64,000 bases of DNA from Petaurus breviceps papuanus (Eukaryota; Chordata; Mammalia; Diprotodontia; Petauridae), in NCBI GenBank assembly GCA_028583685.1, contig JAMXIF010000003.1, positions 79,388,360-79,452,359 on the forward strand. The letters are read 5' to 3'. The translations under genes and the position numbers were made by a program. Shown one piece after another: positions 1-12,750 of this stretch; positions within the stretch are counted from its first letter, which is position 1, and each line of letters begins with the position of its first letter. The notes under the pieces were generated by a model, which was not told where the DNA came from, searched no databases, and saw only the letters and a list, made by a program, of their open reading frames with translations.

Positions 1-1005
1 ACTTTGATAAACTGCAGTTGGAAGCACAATAACACAAATCCAAAGAAATTTATCCAATTTAAAATAGGTTTTCTGTTAGAGGCATTATTTTTACAGGTAG
101 TATTAATTCTAAATGAGATGCATTTTGATATACTGAGGCAGAGAGCAAAGATCTGGTCCTAGTGATTTCTCATCCAGAACCATAGTCCTTTCTTGAAATA
201 ACACCTTTGCAAAAAAAAAAAAGTCAGGTGGCATTCAGGAGCATATTTTTATTTCTTATGCCACAAAGATAATTTTCTGCCATAGTGCTGAATAATGAAA
301 CTGCAAGGTCTTTTATACCTTGGCCCAAAGGAATAAATCAGTAGAAACGAATGAAGGAAATAGATTAAAAAATATTTGAATTCTAGTTAAAACTCTTTGC
401 AATGAGAAAAGTGCTTATTACAAACAGAGAAAGGAAGTATACCCTTTTATCAGGATACCAGAAATATATTTCAATGAGTTTAGGGGGAAAGTGAAGATTT
501 TCCCTTATTCTTTCAGCTACAATGAAAGTGGTTTCTAATGACTGAAATTTTAAAGTCTATAGAGATTTAAAATTGGAGTGCTAGGACTTTATATTAGTTT
601 GAGGAAGAAAAAAAAGCTATTTTATTTTATAGAATCTGACAAATAATTTGGGGGGAATTATTTTTTATTAAACTTCAATTCAACTTCTTGGGACCTATTA
701 GTATTTCTATTACCTCAGTTCCATGCACATATAAAAAGCAATGTCAATCATGTCAGAATAATAGACTGTACTTGCTACTGGCAAACACAACATATTCTAT
801 TAGCAGCTAATTATAAAATACTGACCCATTAGGGTGTCGTTAAGGGTTTCAAATGAGTGACTGAAAAACGAATTTGAAGGCTTCTGCTCAAGTCATTGAA
901 CAGCCAATGAAACTTAACATGTTATTCATAAGAAAATAATTGATTACTCCTATGAATACAATGGGAAGTTATCAGGCTATTTCTAATGTGACAGTCAAAT
1001 GTTTC
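1..1005. other. no recognised feature
   Basis: AT-rich sequence with short homopolymers. I saw no exon with plausible splice sites and no repeat I can name. It would be intronic if the gene extends leftward. Confidence 0.4.
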
Positions 1006-1022
1006 AACTCTACCCACTTTTT
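1006..1022 (+). repeat. target-site duplication, left copy of HAL1
   Basis: AACTCTACCCACTTTTT here and AACTCTACTCACTTTTT at 3934-3950 differ at one of 17 positions and bracket the HAL1 exactly. Confidence 0.85.
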
Positions 1023-1270
1023 TTAGATTAAATTTTATGTAAAATTTACATTACATCATTTATTTCCACAAGATTTTGAGTTACAAATTTTCTCTCTGTC
1101 TTTCCCCTACCCACCACCCCAAAAGAGTGATCCCACTGTATACCCCCTTCCCCAATCTGCTCTCTCCTATATCCTCCCCCATTCCCCCTCTGACTTGCAA
1201 GTAGGTCAAGATGGATCTGCATACCCCAGTGTATGTACATCTTATTTCCTAGTTGCATGTAAAAAAAACA

Positions 1271-1352
1271 GAATATGTATATATGTGTATATATATGTGA
1301 ATATGTGTGTGTATATATATATATGTGTGTGTGAATATATGTATATATTTAA
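1271..1352. repeat. TA/TG simple repeat inside HAL1 3' UTR
   Basis: Alternating purine-pyrimidine tract of ATAT, GTGT and GAATATGT units. Confidence 0.8.
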
Positions 1353-1997
1353 ACATTTGATTTTAAAACTTTGAATTACAGATTTTTTTTCCTTCCTCCC
1401 TCATCACCCACCCTCATTGGGAAGATAAGCAATTCAATTTTGGTTGTACATGTGTAGCAATGCAAAACATTGCCATAATGGATATATTGTAAAAGACTGA
1501 CTATATTTCCCTCCATCCTATCTTGCCCCCCACTTGTTTTATTCTCTACTTTGACCCTGACCTTCAAAAGTGTGTGCTTCTAACTACCCTCCCCCCAACC
1601 TCCCTCCCTGCTATCATCCCCCCTCTTATCCCCTTCACCCTACTGTTCTGTAGGGTGAGATACCCCATTTAGTATGTATGTCATTCTGACCCTAAGCCAA
1701 ATTCAATGAAAGTACCGTTTACCGATTCCCTTTTTCCTTCCTGTTCTTCCCCTCCATTGTAACAGTTTTCCCTTGCTTCTTCTATATGAGATAATTTATC
1801 CCATTCTATCTCTCCCCATCTCCTCTCATATTATTCTCTCACCTCTCAATTTTACCTTTTAAGTATCATTCCTTCCTATTCAATTGGTCCTGTGCCTTCT
1901 GTCTATGTATACCTGTACACATATATACACACACTCACATGTGTATTCATATGCCCAAATACCTTCCTATATAGACATATATATGTACGTATACATA

Positions 1998-2045
1998 TCT
2001 CTCTTTCTCCCTCTCCCTCTCTCTCCACACACACACACACACACA
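1998..2045. repeat. (TC)n-(CA)n compound microsatellite
   Basis: A CTCTCTTTCTCCC run changes into ACACAC. It lies in the HAL1 3' UTR, where the other copy (59870-59930) has a TA/GT tract, so this is a mutable part of the element. Confidence 0.8.
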
Positions 2046-3933
2046 TTTATATTCCCTTAAACTATCCTCTTACTGAGAAAAGTTTCATAAGGTACAATTA
2101 TCGTTTTTCCATGTAGGCATGTAAATAGTTAAACTTTGATAAGTTTCTTATGATTTCTTTTCCCTCTTTACCTTCTCATGCTTCTCTTGCTTCTTGTATT
2201 TGAATGTCAAATTTTCTATTCAACTCTGGTTTTTTCATCAAGAATGCTTGTAAGTCCTCTATTCCATTGAATGACCATATTTTCCCCTGAAACATGATAT
2301 TCAGTTTTTGCCAGGTAGGGGATTCTTGGTTTTAATCCCAGCTCCTTTGACCTCCAGAATATCATATTCCAAGCCCTTCAGTCACTCAATGTAGAAGCTG
2401 CCAGATCCTGTGTTATCCTGATTGTGTTTCCACAATAGTCAAATTGTTTCTTCTTGGCTACTTGTAATATTTTCTCCTTGATCTGGGAACTTTGGAACCT
2501 GACTATAATATTCCTAGGAATTTTCTTTTTGGGATCTTTTGTAAGAGGTGACAGGTGGGTTCTTTCAATTTCTACTTTTCCCTATACTTCTAGAATATCA
2601 GGGCAATTTTCCTTTAGAATTTCTTGAAGGATGATTTCTAGCTTCTTTTTTTGATCATGGCTTTCAGGTAATCCAATAATTTTTAAATTCTCTATCCTGG
2701 ATCTGTTTTCCAGGTCAGTGGTTTTTTTTTTTTTTCCAATGAGATATTTTGCATTGCTTTCTATTTTTTCATTTGTTTGGATCTGCTTGATAGTATCTTG
2801 ATTTCTCATAAAGTCCCTAGCTTCCATTTCTTCCAATCTAATTCTGAAGGAATTATTCTATTCAGTGAGCTTTTGAAATTCTTTTTCCATCTGGCAAATT
2901 CGGCTTTTTAAGGCATTCTTCTCCTCATTACCTTTTTGAGCCTCTTTTGCCATTTGAGTTAGTCTATTTTTAAGGTGTTATTTTCTTCAGTCAGGTTGTT
3001 GACTTTTCGTTATTTTCTTGCATCATCCTCATTTCTCTTCCCAATTTTTCCTCCACTTCTCTTATTTGGTTTTCAAAATCCTTCTTAAGCTCCTCTAAGG
3101 TCTATAACCAGTATATATTTTTCTTGGAAGCTTTTGGAGTTCTGACTTTGTTGTTTTCCTCCTATTCCATGCTGTGATCCTTTTTTCCCCCCAAATAGGA
3201 GTCTGAGGTTTGATTGCTGTGTTTGCTTTGCTTCCTTTGCTCGCTTATGTTGCCACTAAATTACTTTACTCTTGAGCTTTTGCCACAGTAGAACTATGCT
3301 TCCAGAGAGGAGAGCTTTGTCCCAAATAACTGGTGTTTTCACAGTTATATTTCACAGTAATACACACAGCTATTTCACAGTAATAGCCAGAGCTATTACT
3401 TGGCTGCCCTCTCTGAAGCCTCAACAGGCTCTGGTACCTGGTCACATATCCCAGGACCTCCACCTAGGACAACAATCCATATCCAAGCAGGTTAAAGCAA
3501 GAGGGATTACCCCTCAGAATGATTGCTTGGTCCCCCTATGATCTGCAGGCCAGGAGCTCAGAAGCAGTCATGCGGCTGTGGCCGCCATGCCTCAGCCACT
3601 TCTACCGCTGGGGGAAGAGGCCAGACCACACTTCCAGACTGCCACAGCTGCTGGTGATCCCCTCTCCTGAAGTCCCTCCAGCCAGGGCTGGTCATGGCCT
3701 CCCTGAGGCTAAAACTGCAGCTGGTCTGGGCTCTGCTCCCAGCACACTGCAGTGGACCCTTCTTGTCTGCTTGCTGGGCTGCCTTCAGCAGGAGGTTTGT
3801 TTATCTCTGCCACTTTGTGGGTTCTTTACTTCTAAAATTTGTTTAGAGTCATATTTTATAGGTATTTGATGTAGTTATAGGGGGAGCACATTGAGTTTTC
3901 CTGCTTCTTTGCTGCCATCTTGGCTCTGCCCCC

Positions 3934-3950
3934 AACTCTACTCACTTTTT
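3934..3950 (+). repeat. target-site duplication, right copy of HAL1
   Basis: Partner of 1006-1022. It directly abuts the HAL1 5' end. Confidence 0.85.
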
Positions 3951-4577
3951 AAAATGCATCATTATAATATTCTTCTGCATGACTTAGATAAACTTTTTGT
4001 ACTTAGGTCACTCATCTAATGATATTTAACTATATCTATTTCATACATTCTTCAGGAAAGCTCTTTCTTGGGAACTTATCATGGTATGGATATAACAAGG
4101 GTTTTTGGAAAGCTGTGGGTACAGAAAACAAGCTCTGACAGATCCTACCTAGTTGTAAAGAATTAGAGTACAGATCCAATTGTGCATCTGTTGTCCAAGG
4201 GCCAGATTAAGTTTGGAGAAACTCAGTATGAGAGATTAACGGTATAAAGTAATCAAACTTTTGGGTCCCAGCAGCTCATAAAAACCATCTTATTAAGTCA
4301 GAGATGATAATCAACACCAATAAAGGGAATACCAATACTGAAAAATCACAAATTCTTAAAGGGAAAAATGATTTCATTTATATAAATGTAACTTAATGTA
4401 ATCACTTGAATAAATTACCATGAAAGGAAAGGAGCTGAGGAAGGTAATTGGGGAGGTGAAGAAGCATAGAAGGAAGAAAGGTTTATCAAAGGAATGAAAA
4501 AGTAAGGGATAAACTAACCAAAAAGCTACTCATATAATTACTAGAAAAGGAGAATTATATGAGAAATGAGAAGGGGC
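3951..4577. other. no recognised feature
   Basis: Unique-looking AT-rich sequence between the HAL1 and a MON1-like SINE. No splice-flanked open frame was seen. Confidence 0.35.
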
Positions 4578-4805
4578 ATGGAATATTGACTACAGCATTG
4601 GCCTTGGAGTCAGGAAGACGTGAACATGAATGTTACACCTAACACATACCACTTACGTGACAGTAGTGGCAAAGTCACTTAATCTCTAAATGCCCCCAGG
4701 CACCTCTCTAAGACCCTAAATTAATAGATGAGTTACTGATATACATTCATAGAGGGAATCACCCCACCAGGAGTTACTTACAAAAAGAAATCACAGTTCC
4801 AGACT
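4578..4805 (+). mobile_element. MON1-like CORE-SINE
   Basis: Shows the tRNA-derived head (GCCTTGGAGTCAGGAAGAC), the AAGTCACTTAA core and the MON1 tail (CACCTCTCTAAGACC, later AAATCACAGTTCCAG). Moderately diverged. Confidence 0.7.
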
Positions 4806-5645
4806 CCCTTGCCTTATCTGCCCAGATGTTATAGTACAAATAATACAATTTCAAGGAAACACTTTAGAGGATAAAAGGAAAAAAAATTTTCATTAAAGCA
4901 ACAAACTGGAAATATAGGTGGAAAATATGAAACAATGAAAAATTTGAATGAAGGTGTTTTCAAAGAAAATCTGAAGAGAAAGAAAAAGGAAACTAATCCT
5001 TTATACATGCTAGAATTTGAGTCTCTCATGTCCCTTGGAGTCTTTGTATAGGGGCATATACTACACGAAAGGGTCTTATTTAGATTTGGTATTAATATTT
5101 GCTACAATAGTAAATATATACTCCCAGAGAGTTCTGAGATAACCTTTATTTATAGCATCAAATTCTACTCTTTATTTATTAATGGGATAGTGCAATTTCA
5201 TTGTAGTTTTACAAGTAAATTACAAATAACTATACACTTCTTAAAATGCAAAAATGAATGGAAAACATGGGGTTATCCTTTTATAAGATGTAAAATATCT
5301 GTAGGATGTTATCTATGAACAAAAGAGGTGGAGAAAACATTTGGATCTTGGTTACTTTATCTTACTGTATAAACTAGTACAAAATCTTAATTCATTAATG
5401 TTTTGAATTGGAATGTCTAGGTTAGTCTCTTCTTAGTCCTCATTTATGATATATTTGTAAAAGGTATGTGAATGTCTAGTAAATTATTGCCAATTGAAAT
5501 ATATTTCGTTGTTTAGTGGTATTGTTACTGTCATTTAAATTTTGATCTTAACTAATGTCTTTTTCTTTGACAACATAGAACATTTCGTTCTCTCACATTG
5601 TCTCTTGATCCTATTCTTAATACCTGGATCCTAGTAGATAACTAA
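4806..5645. other. no recognised feature
   Basis: AT-rich. An antisense open stretch at 4829-5029 is a low-complexity accident. Confidence 0.35.
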
Positions 5646-7880
5646 AATGGTGATCGCTGAAGAAACATGCTATTTAAATAACTCCTTATTAGGAAAATAA
5701 GTTGAACAAATGATAAATGTCAAAGAAAAAATTCCAGCAACAGATGAATTCCTAAGTGAATCCTATCAAATGCTCAAAAAACAATAAATTCCAACACTCC
5801 ATAAACTTTTTGCAATAAAAAGAAAAAAGAAAATTCTGTTTTTTCTATAGTATAAATATATAGTCTTGATACCTATATCATGGAAAGACAAAATAGAAAA
5901 GGAAAACTATAAACCAATATCCCTGATGAATATTTATATAAATATTTTAATTAAAATATTAGGAAGTTAGCTGCTACATCATATTAGAAAGATGACCACT
6001 ATGACCAAGAAGTGTTTATATCAGGAATATAATATTGGCTCAAAACAAGGAAGACTATAAATATAATAAGTTGTGTTGATAATATAAATAATAAAAGCAT
6101 ATGCTTATATCAACAAATGCTAAAAAGACTTTTGAAGAAATCTACTACTCATTTCTATTTAAAAATCTTTTAGAAATCATAAGAATAAATTAATAAATAG
6201 TATTTATCTAAATTCAAAAGAAAAAAATTATTTGTGATGGAGAAAAGTTATGGACCTCTCCAATAAGATCATGAATAAAGCAAATATTATTACTCATTAA
6301 CATGGTGATAGAAATGTTTTCTTTAGCAATAAGACAAAAAAAATAAAATCAGAGAATATCACTGGCAAAAAAATCATCACTTTTTGCAGATAATATTTTA
6401 TGCTTAGAGAACCATAGAATCTTAACTAAAATTTTATGGAAATAATGGACTTCAGCAAAGTTTCAGGATATAGGAGAAATACACAAAACCATCAACATTC
6501 ATATTTCTATACTCACACACATATACATATGTGTAAATATATTTATAATATGTGTGTATACATTCCCTCAGCAAGAAAAGCTAGAAAGAGAAATTCCATT
6601 AAAATAATTATAGAAGGTTAAAAAAAATACTCAGAAGTATATCTGCCAGCATTCCTTCACGTACTAGTAAGAAATAAATAAAAAAATAAAGATAGGCCTA
6701 AATATTGGGTGTAACATTAATTGCTCATCACTAAATTGAGCCAATATAATTAAAGTGATGATATTAATACAATAAATAAAATATTTTGTGTCATACCAAT
6801 AAAACTCTAAAAGAATATTTTATATAGCAAAAGAAATCATAAAATGTGTATGGAAGATCAAATTGTCAAGGATTCCAAGGTCAATAATAAAAAATGTGGG
6901 GACAGATGAGTCTCTCTATACCAAATCTTAAACTATCCTACAAAGCAGTCATCATTAAAAATGATTTGGTACTGATGAGAGAGACAGAGACAGATCACTG
7001 GAACAGATTAGGAATACAACATATAGAATCAAAGAAACAGCATAGTGTTTCATAAATCCAAAGACCCCTCTCTCAATTAATTTTTTTAAAGCAATTGGGG
7101 TTAAGTAACTTGCTCAAGGTTACATGACCTGTTTTTTTGTGTGGGTGTTAAGTATCTGAGGCCTGAACCGATCCTGGGTCCTCCCAACTCCGTGGCCGGT
7201 GCTCTTACTCACTGTGCCACCTAGCCACCCCTCCTCTCTTAATTATTGGGGGAAATATTTGCTATTCAACAAAAAACTGTTGTGAAGACTGGATAGATGT
7301 CTGGCAGAAATTAGGTTTAGACTAACACCTTATATAATATGTCAATATAAGCTCCAAATTGATACATGACAGATATAAAAGTCCCCATATAAATAAATTA
7401 GAGGTAGAAGGAAGAAATGACCTTTAAATCAATGTATAGAAGAATTATTCATGACTAAAGTGATAGAGACAATCACAGAAGATAAAATGGAGAATTTTAA
7501 TGATATTAAACTTACAAGTTTTGTAAAAAAAAAAAAAAGAATATTTATCTATAGTAAAAATTCAAAGGGAAGCAGGTTACTTGGGGAAAAAATCTTTGTG
7601 AAAAGTTTCTATGATAAACATCTCATTTTCAAGGTATATAAATCACATTTAAATTTATAAGATTGAGATCTATTACTAATAGATAAATATTAAAAGGATA
7701 TCAATAGTTTGCAAAGAAAAAAATGGAAGCTTCAATTGTCATTTGAAAAGTATTCTAAATTAATAACATTGGTGAAGCATAAATTAAACCATCTTTGAAG
7801 CTTTACCTCGTATCCATCACACTGGCAAAAAAATGATTAAAAATGAACATATAAATGTGGGATGAACTAAGGGAAAACAG
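5646..7880 (+). mobile_element. eroded L1 ORF2 fragment
   Basis: Reads as L1 reverse transcriptase and downstream coding. Blocks in order resemble the marsupial L1 consensus: YKPISLMNI near 5910, FADNILC at about 6380, KDFSKVSGYR at about 6450, AFL-YT near 6500, and the conserved WYWxxxR region near 6970. It ends with the pre-3' UTR segment at about 7800-7870. Many stops and frameshifts show great age. It is split by a SINE at 7080-7232. The poly-A end is not clear. Confidence 0.75.
7080..7232 (-). mobile_element. short A-tailed SINE (WSINE1/WALLSI type) inside L1
   Basis: Reverse complement of the tRNA-derived SINE: GCAATTGGGGTTAAGTAACT core, then GTGCCACCTAGC near the head. Target-site duplication CCTCTCTCAATTA (7067-7079) and CCTCTCTTAATTA (7233-7245). 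It post-dates the L1. Confidence 0.85.
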
Positions 7881-8199
7881 TGTCAGACACACAGTACATG
7901 GGCTACATGTAGCCCATAAAACTGCTTTTCCAAAATACATGCGTGTATGTATATGTATCTGTGTATACATACATATACATACACACATATACATATATAA
8001 TTAATGTAGAAATGTGTTTTGCTACACTATATAGATATGTATTTAAGGATTTTTTTGTCTCATAGGTGAGAGTAGTGGGAGGTACAGATTAATGAAAAAA
8101 TACTTGATACTTAAAAAATAAAAATGCTGTGTTAAATTGAAGTAGATGCTTAAAACTTCTGTATAAAGGAAATTTGCTGTTGCAAATTTGCAAAATTTG

Positions 8200-8400
8200 A
8201 TAGAGCACTAATGTTAGAGCCAGGAAGACTTGAATTAAATTTAGGTACCACCTGTGTGACCCTAGGCAACTCTCTTAACCTCTGTTTACCTCAGCTTCCT
8301 CATCAGTACAATGGGAACAATAATAGCTAAGATCAAATGAACTGATAAGTGTTAACTGCTCTAGAGACCTTAAAGCACTATTTAAATATTAACTAATATT
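8200..8400 (+). mobile_element. MIR/MAR1-type CORE-SINE
   Basis: AGCCAGGAAGACTTGAATT head, GTGTGACCCTAGGCAACTC core, then the CTCAGCTTCCTCATC and AAAGCACTATTTAAATATT 3' portion. Confidence 0.75.
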
Positions 8401-8404
8401 GTCT

Positions 8405-8565
8405 ATAATCATATATACTTTGGGGTATGTATAATATGTGTGTGTACACACACATATAGATATTCTGTATATTATATGTGGCATACTATAATATATGTGT
8501 GTATAAATATATTCAAATACATAAATATATACATATTTATAAATATATGCCTATATATGGATATA
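8405..8565. repeat. TA/TGTG-rich simple sequence
   Basis: Stretch of ATATATGTG-type units separating two SINEs. Confidence 0.6.
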
Positions 8566-8567
8566 TG

Positions 8568-8835
8568 CCACTAGGTGGAGCAGTGGATGGAACCCTAGAC
8601 CTGATGTCAGGGAGACCTGAGTTTAAATCCAACATCAAATATCTGCTAGCTATATGACCCTGGGCAAGTCACTTAATCTGTTTGCCTCAGTTTCCTCAAC
8701 TATAAAATGGGGATAATAATTGTACCTGCCTCCCAGGGTCATTGTGAGGATCAAGTGAGATAATAATTGTAAAGGATTTAGCACAGGGCCTGGCAAATAG
8801 TAAGTTCTACATAAAAAATAGCTATTATAACTATA
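8568..8835 (+). mobile_element. MAR1-type CORE-SINE, nearly complete
   Basis: Head CACTAGGTGGAGCAGTGGAT, core GACCCTGGGCAAGTCACTTA, tail TTTGCCTCAGTTTCCTC, then AAATGGGGATAATAAT and GGCCTGGCAAATAGTAAG. About 180 bp upstream of the exon at 9013. Confidence 0.85.
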
Positions 8836-8926
8836 TATAAATATGTGTGTGTTTGTATGTTATATGTGTATTTTATATGGATGTTTGTATATGTCTTAGA
8901 TAAGTAGGTGGCAGTGTGTGGACTGA

Positions 8927-9148
<222 letters not shown>

Positions 9149-9679
9149 TAAAGCTATTGAACATACCTCCACTAATACCTAGATACCAATACTGAAAAGT
9201 CTAGTGCAAAATAGGGAAAAATACATATTGCCTTGTAACCTTTGCTCTCTCCTTAGATCCTACTCCCCCAAAGATAATAGCTTCACATTATAAAATGTCC
9301 TTTTCTGTTTGTTTTGCATTGACTTTGTGTGTGAGGATAAAATGGGAGAGTTTGGTTGTTTGTGAATTTATATCATGAAACAGCAGAAAATGAAAATAAG
9401 AAAGCAGAGAATCCAAAGTGACAAAAAGGGATGAGAGACTACAGTTCACCTCCCATGTGGATGCCTTCATATCTATCTTGTCCTTCTGGCTCCGTGATGA
9501 AGGAATGTCTGCAGCAGAACAATGGGATGATGGGAACCCCACTGCCCTAGGAGGCTGAAGAGCTCCAAAGCTGTCCACAAACCTTTCTGACCTTGGGAGC
9601 TTATGTTCCTCATTTGTGTAAATGGGGCTTGACAACTGTAAGGCTTAAATGAGAGAACAATGTATTTATAAGTGTGTTG

Positions 9680-9765
9680 TAATGTGTATGTGTGTATATA
9701 TATTTGGGCATGTATATATGTATATATATACATATATATGTATATGTATATATATGCATATGTAT
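9680..9765. repeat. TATA/GTAT simple repeat
   Basis: Tract of GTATATATA-type units in the first visible intron. Confidence 0.75.
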
Positions 9766-10059
9766 CCAGATAAAGTACAAGGGATTCTTATATTCCTTAT
9801 TTATCATTTGTAATGAAAATCATGTTTATCCTACTAAATAGAATACAATTTTATAAGTTTTATCAGAAAAAAAAGTTAGAAAGACTGAACAGGTTTTATT
9901 TTCATTATTCTGGGTCAAGATTATTTGCAACTCATGGAAGTTCTAAAACTCTTGTATGATCTAAATCAAAAATAGACATCAGTACGTGTGGGGCAGAGAA
10001 AAATGCATCAGTGCAAAACGCATTTCCAAAATACCAACTCTGTGCAGCTAGATGACAAC

Positions 10060-10318
10060 TAGGCAGTGAGGTGGTAGAGTGGCTAGAGATCTTGGCCTGG
10101 AGTCAGGACAACCCAAATTTAAATCTAGACTCAGTTTCTTACTAGCTGTGTGACCCTGGGCAGGTCCCATAATCTCAGTTTCCTCAACTGTAAAATGAGC
10201 ATAATAACAGGATTTCCCTCCCAGGGTTGTTGGGAGGATCAAATGAGATAATATTCGTAATGTGCTTAGCACAGTACCTGGTACATAGTAATTCTTTAAT
10301 AAATGTTTATTTTCCCTC
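10060..10318 (+). mobile_element. MAR1-type CORE-SINE, nearly complete
   Basis: Head AGGCAGTGAGGTGGTAGAGT, core GTGTGACCCTGGGCAGGTCC, tail TTTCCTCAACTGTAAAATGA, and end GTACCTGGTACATAGTAATT. Confidence 0.85.
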
Positions 10319-10605
10319 TCTCCACTATGTAAAGCACTTAGTTAGGCACTGGGGGAAATGGACAGTTGATGTAAGTCATGATCTCTGTGCCAATGTATTC
10401 ATCTATTAGGGGAATAAAGCACATACTCAGTGTTCAAGGGGGTGTCAGAGAACTACAAAATCAGGTGCTATGCAAAGTCTAAGGAGGTGGATGTGGCAGA
10501 AGGATGTCCCTGTTTTGCTGACAGCAGTGACCAGACAAAACTTGAGGGAGGAGATGGCATTTGAGCTGAACTTTAAAGGATCTGTTAGCAAGATACTGAT
10601 GACCC
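10319..10605 (-). mobile_element. L2 3' end fragment
   Basis: Reverse-orientation L2: the shared AAGCACTTAGTTAGGCACTG motif is followed by the GGAGGAGATGGCATTTGAGC and TGAACTTTAAAGGA block typical of reverse-read L2 coding and 3' end. Confidence 0.65.
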
Positions 10606-10609
10606 CAAT

Positions 10610-10745
10610 ATCATTAAAGTTAGAAGCCACCTAAGAAATAATCTTGTTCACCTTCCTCATCTTATAAGAAAGGCAGCTGAGACTGACATCCTCAAGGTCA
10701 TAAATGACAGCCAAAGGTCAAACTTTTATCCACAGATTTGATTCA
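10610..10745 (-). mobile_element. MIR-like remnant
   Basis: Eroded reverse MIR: CACCTTCCTCATCTTATAAG, AGGCAGCTGAGAC, then CCTCAAGGTCATAAATGAC. Confidence 0.5.
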
Positions 10746-10789
10746 TTCCTTGGCGGAAAAATCTTTAGCAATACCCCATCTTATGCTCA

Positions 10790-11050
10790 AACTTCTCTGT
10801 TAGACATGCAAACAACTTCTATCCAAAAATTCCAGTCCTTTCATAGTGTCCCTCCTCTATGCATGCTGGGCCATCACTAGTCATTCTGATCTATATTTGG
10901 CCACTAGACTTAGATGGCTCTGGAGGATAAAGTGGGTCTGGTAGCTTTGTACAGTCCTCCCCTTACTCAAATCCAATTCAGTTTCAATTCATGTAATCAT
11001 CTTCCTGATGTCATGGTCCTCTTGAAGAATGAAAGACAAACCACACAATC
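10790..11050 (+). mobile_element. marsupial retroposon, family not assigned
   Basis: Ends with CTGATGTCATGGTCCTCTTG and AAGAATGAAAGACAAACCAC, an ending I know from a common marsupial interspersed repeat whose name I cannot give. Confidence 0.4.
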
Positions 11051-11089
11051 TCCCTGTACTATGAAACTGTATTATTAGACTGAATTCTA

Positions 11090-11193
11090 ATGCCTTTAGA
11101 CTTTACTCATGGTACATCTTACATTCATATGTCTTGNNNNNNNNNNATGCCTTTAGACTTTACTCATGGTACATCTTACATTCATATGTCTTG
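11090..11193. other. 10-N assembly gap flanked by identical 47-bp copies
   Basis: Bases 11090-11136 (beginning ATGCCTTTAGACTTTACTCA, ending ATATGTCTTG) recur without a mismatch at 11147-11193, either side of ten Ns at 11137-11146. This is best explained by two overlapping contigs joined with a placeholder instead of being merged, so the true sequence probably has one copy and no gap. Confidence 0.9.
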
Positions 11194-12689
11194 CCTGTTG
11201 TCCCTCTTTTCACCTATGAATTCATGCTCACAAGGTAGAGTGATATGCTTATAGATCCCTTCCATTCTGCTAAATAAAAATTCCATTTCCTCCTCTCCCT
11301 GCCTCTTTTCGCCCTAACACCACCGCTGCAAAGAATTCTTATTCATACTGACCATTGTGGACCCCTTTGATTCCTACTTGACCTTTGCAGTTCAGATGGC
11401 TAACAAAACCATTGGGACTTGCACTAATCCTAAAATTTTTCATTCTTTGGTGAGAAAAGTGGTTTCTTGGCTCCAGAGAGAAAGAGAAACAAATAATAAA
11501 ACTACCTCTTTGGACGGCTATCTACTTCACTGTTTTCTCAGCCTTCAAGTACTCCTTCCTCACCTTTTGGTGTTAGGGTTTTCTGATCCTCACCCTCTCC
11601 CACCTCCTTCATCTCAGTGGTATTTAGAGGCTGACACTATAGGTACAAATCTAAGTGATTTCCCATTAAGCTTAGAATAGTTATTCTGTGGTATTGTGGA
11701 ATGTGTATTTGTTTTTAAAGTATTTTATGGGTCTGTGTATATATATTTTTATTTCTAAAAGAAAAATGTGATATGATAATATTGGTTATTATTTTTAATT
11801 GCAAGCATGCAATACTTTAGTGGCATTATGTGTGTAAAAAATGTACGTTCCATTTTCCAAACACCCAACTGACAAATTAGCTTTAATAATACAACACATT
11901 TGTAAATCAGGGCACCTTTTATAGCAGTATTTACTATAAAAGCTTCATTAATAAAACAGTACCATTATTAAATATTAAATAAAGTACAGTGAGTTTATTT
12001 TATGTTTCTGTTGAGCCCTACCTAAAGTACCTCTTTGATTTAGTGTGTTTAAATCTTGATTCAAGAAGAAGATTCTATATCTTGTTATATTTATGAAGAG
12101 AAGTGAAAAGTGTAGAAACATAACAGTACAGGAATTTACCAGTGCCTTTAATTATATCTGCTTTCATGTATTTTCTAACCTCTTATTCTAATATTATATT
12201 ATAACTATATGTAATATTGTATTGCAATATTAAAAATACATTTTAGATTTTTACTGTTTAGATTTATACTTGCATGTTATATATCTTATAATCTCATTAT
12301 ATAACATATGGTACAAATCTTATAGGTGTAGCCAAAATAGCTTAGTTATTGGAAGTAATTGCTGAGCTTTACCCCTCACCTATTTGTGCAGTTTCATGAT
12401 ATGGATACCAAGAAATAAGTTTATTTTATGTTGTAATTTTGTACTTCAGATTATGTTAAAGCTAACAAATCACACCGGGTTTCTACTATAGCAAAAAGGT
12501 TAGCAAATACATGAGTTGTCCTTAATTTTAGTACTCCCTCCCATTCCCCACCAAAATAATTGATTAATAAAAGCTTTGAATCCAGTTAGAGTCAGTAGTA
12601 AACTAATGACTTTCCCTTCCACAAATGTTTGAATTTCCTGCAAATGTTGCATTTTATAGTGTTGTTTTTATTAACAGGTGCGGACCTAA
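11194..12689. other. no recognised feature (intron)
   Basis: AT-rich intronic DNA. A 107-codon open frame at 11357-11680 has no splice context, family likeness or frame match to the gene. Confidence 0.4.
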
Positions 12690-12750
12690 GACAGTTAAAT
12701 GGTACAATGGATAGAGTGTTGGTCATGGAGCCAAAAAGAACTCTTTTCCT
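12690..12750 (+). mobile_element. SINE head fragment
   Basis: ACAGTTAAATGGTACAATGG, then ATAGAGTGTTGG and ATGGAGCC, resembles the 5' tRNA-like part of MAR1/MON1; the rest is missing. Confidence 0.5.

Larger units (their letters stand above)
1023..3933 (-). mobile_element. HAL1 (half-L1) LINE, near full length
   Basis: Read on the minus strand it starts at 3933 with GGGGGCAGAGCCAAGATGGC, the L1-type 5' end carrying a YY1-like site (GCCATCTTG at 3914-3922). It runs through a 5' UTR and an eroded ORF1 (about 3250-2190; coiled coil, then MRNQDTIKQ, YLIGK and LPESHDQKKKLE blocks). It then passes straight into a purine-rich 3' UTR that ends near 1023. No ORF2 (endonuclease/RT) is present, which defines HAL1. 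The start ATG is ATA and the frame is broken in several places. It is flanked by a 17-bp target-site duplication. Confidence 0.85.

Noticed and set aside
3519-3869. 116-codon open frame, sense strand
   Set aside because: Antisense to the 5' UTR of the minus-strand HAL1; no independent support.
8568-8650. tRNA-like A/B-box sequence
   Set aside because: Part of a SINE head repeated many times here; not a functional tRNA gene.
11357-11680. 107-codon open frame starting MDPFDSYLTFAVQ
   Set aside because: No splice-site context, no family likeness, not in phase with the gene's exons; chance frame in an intron.
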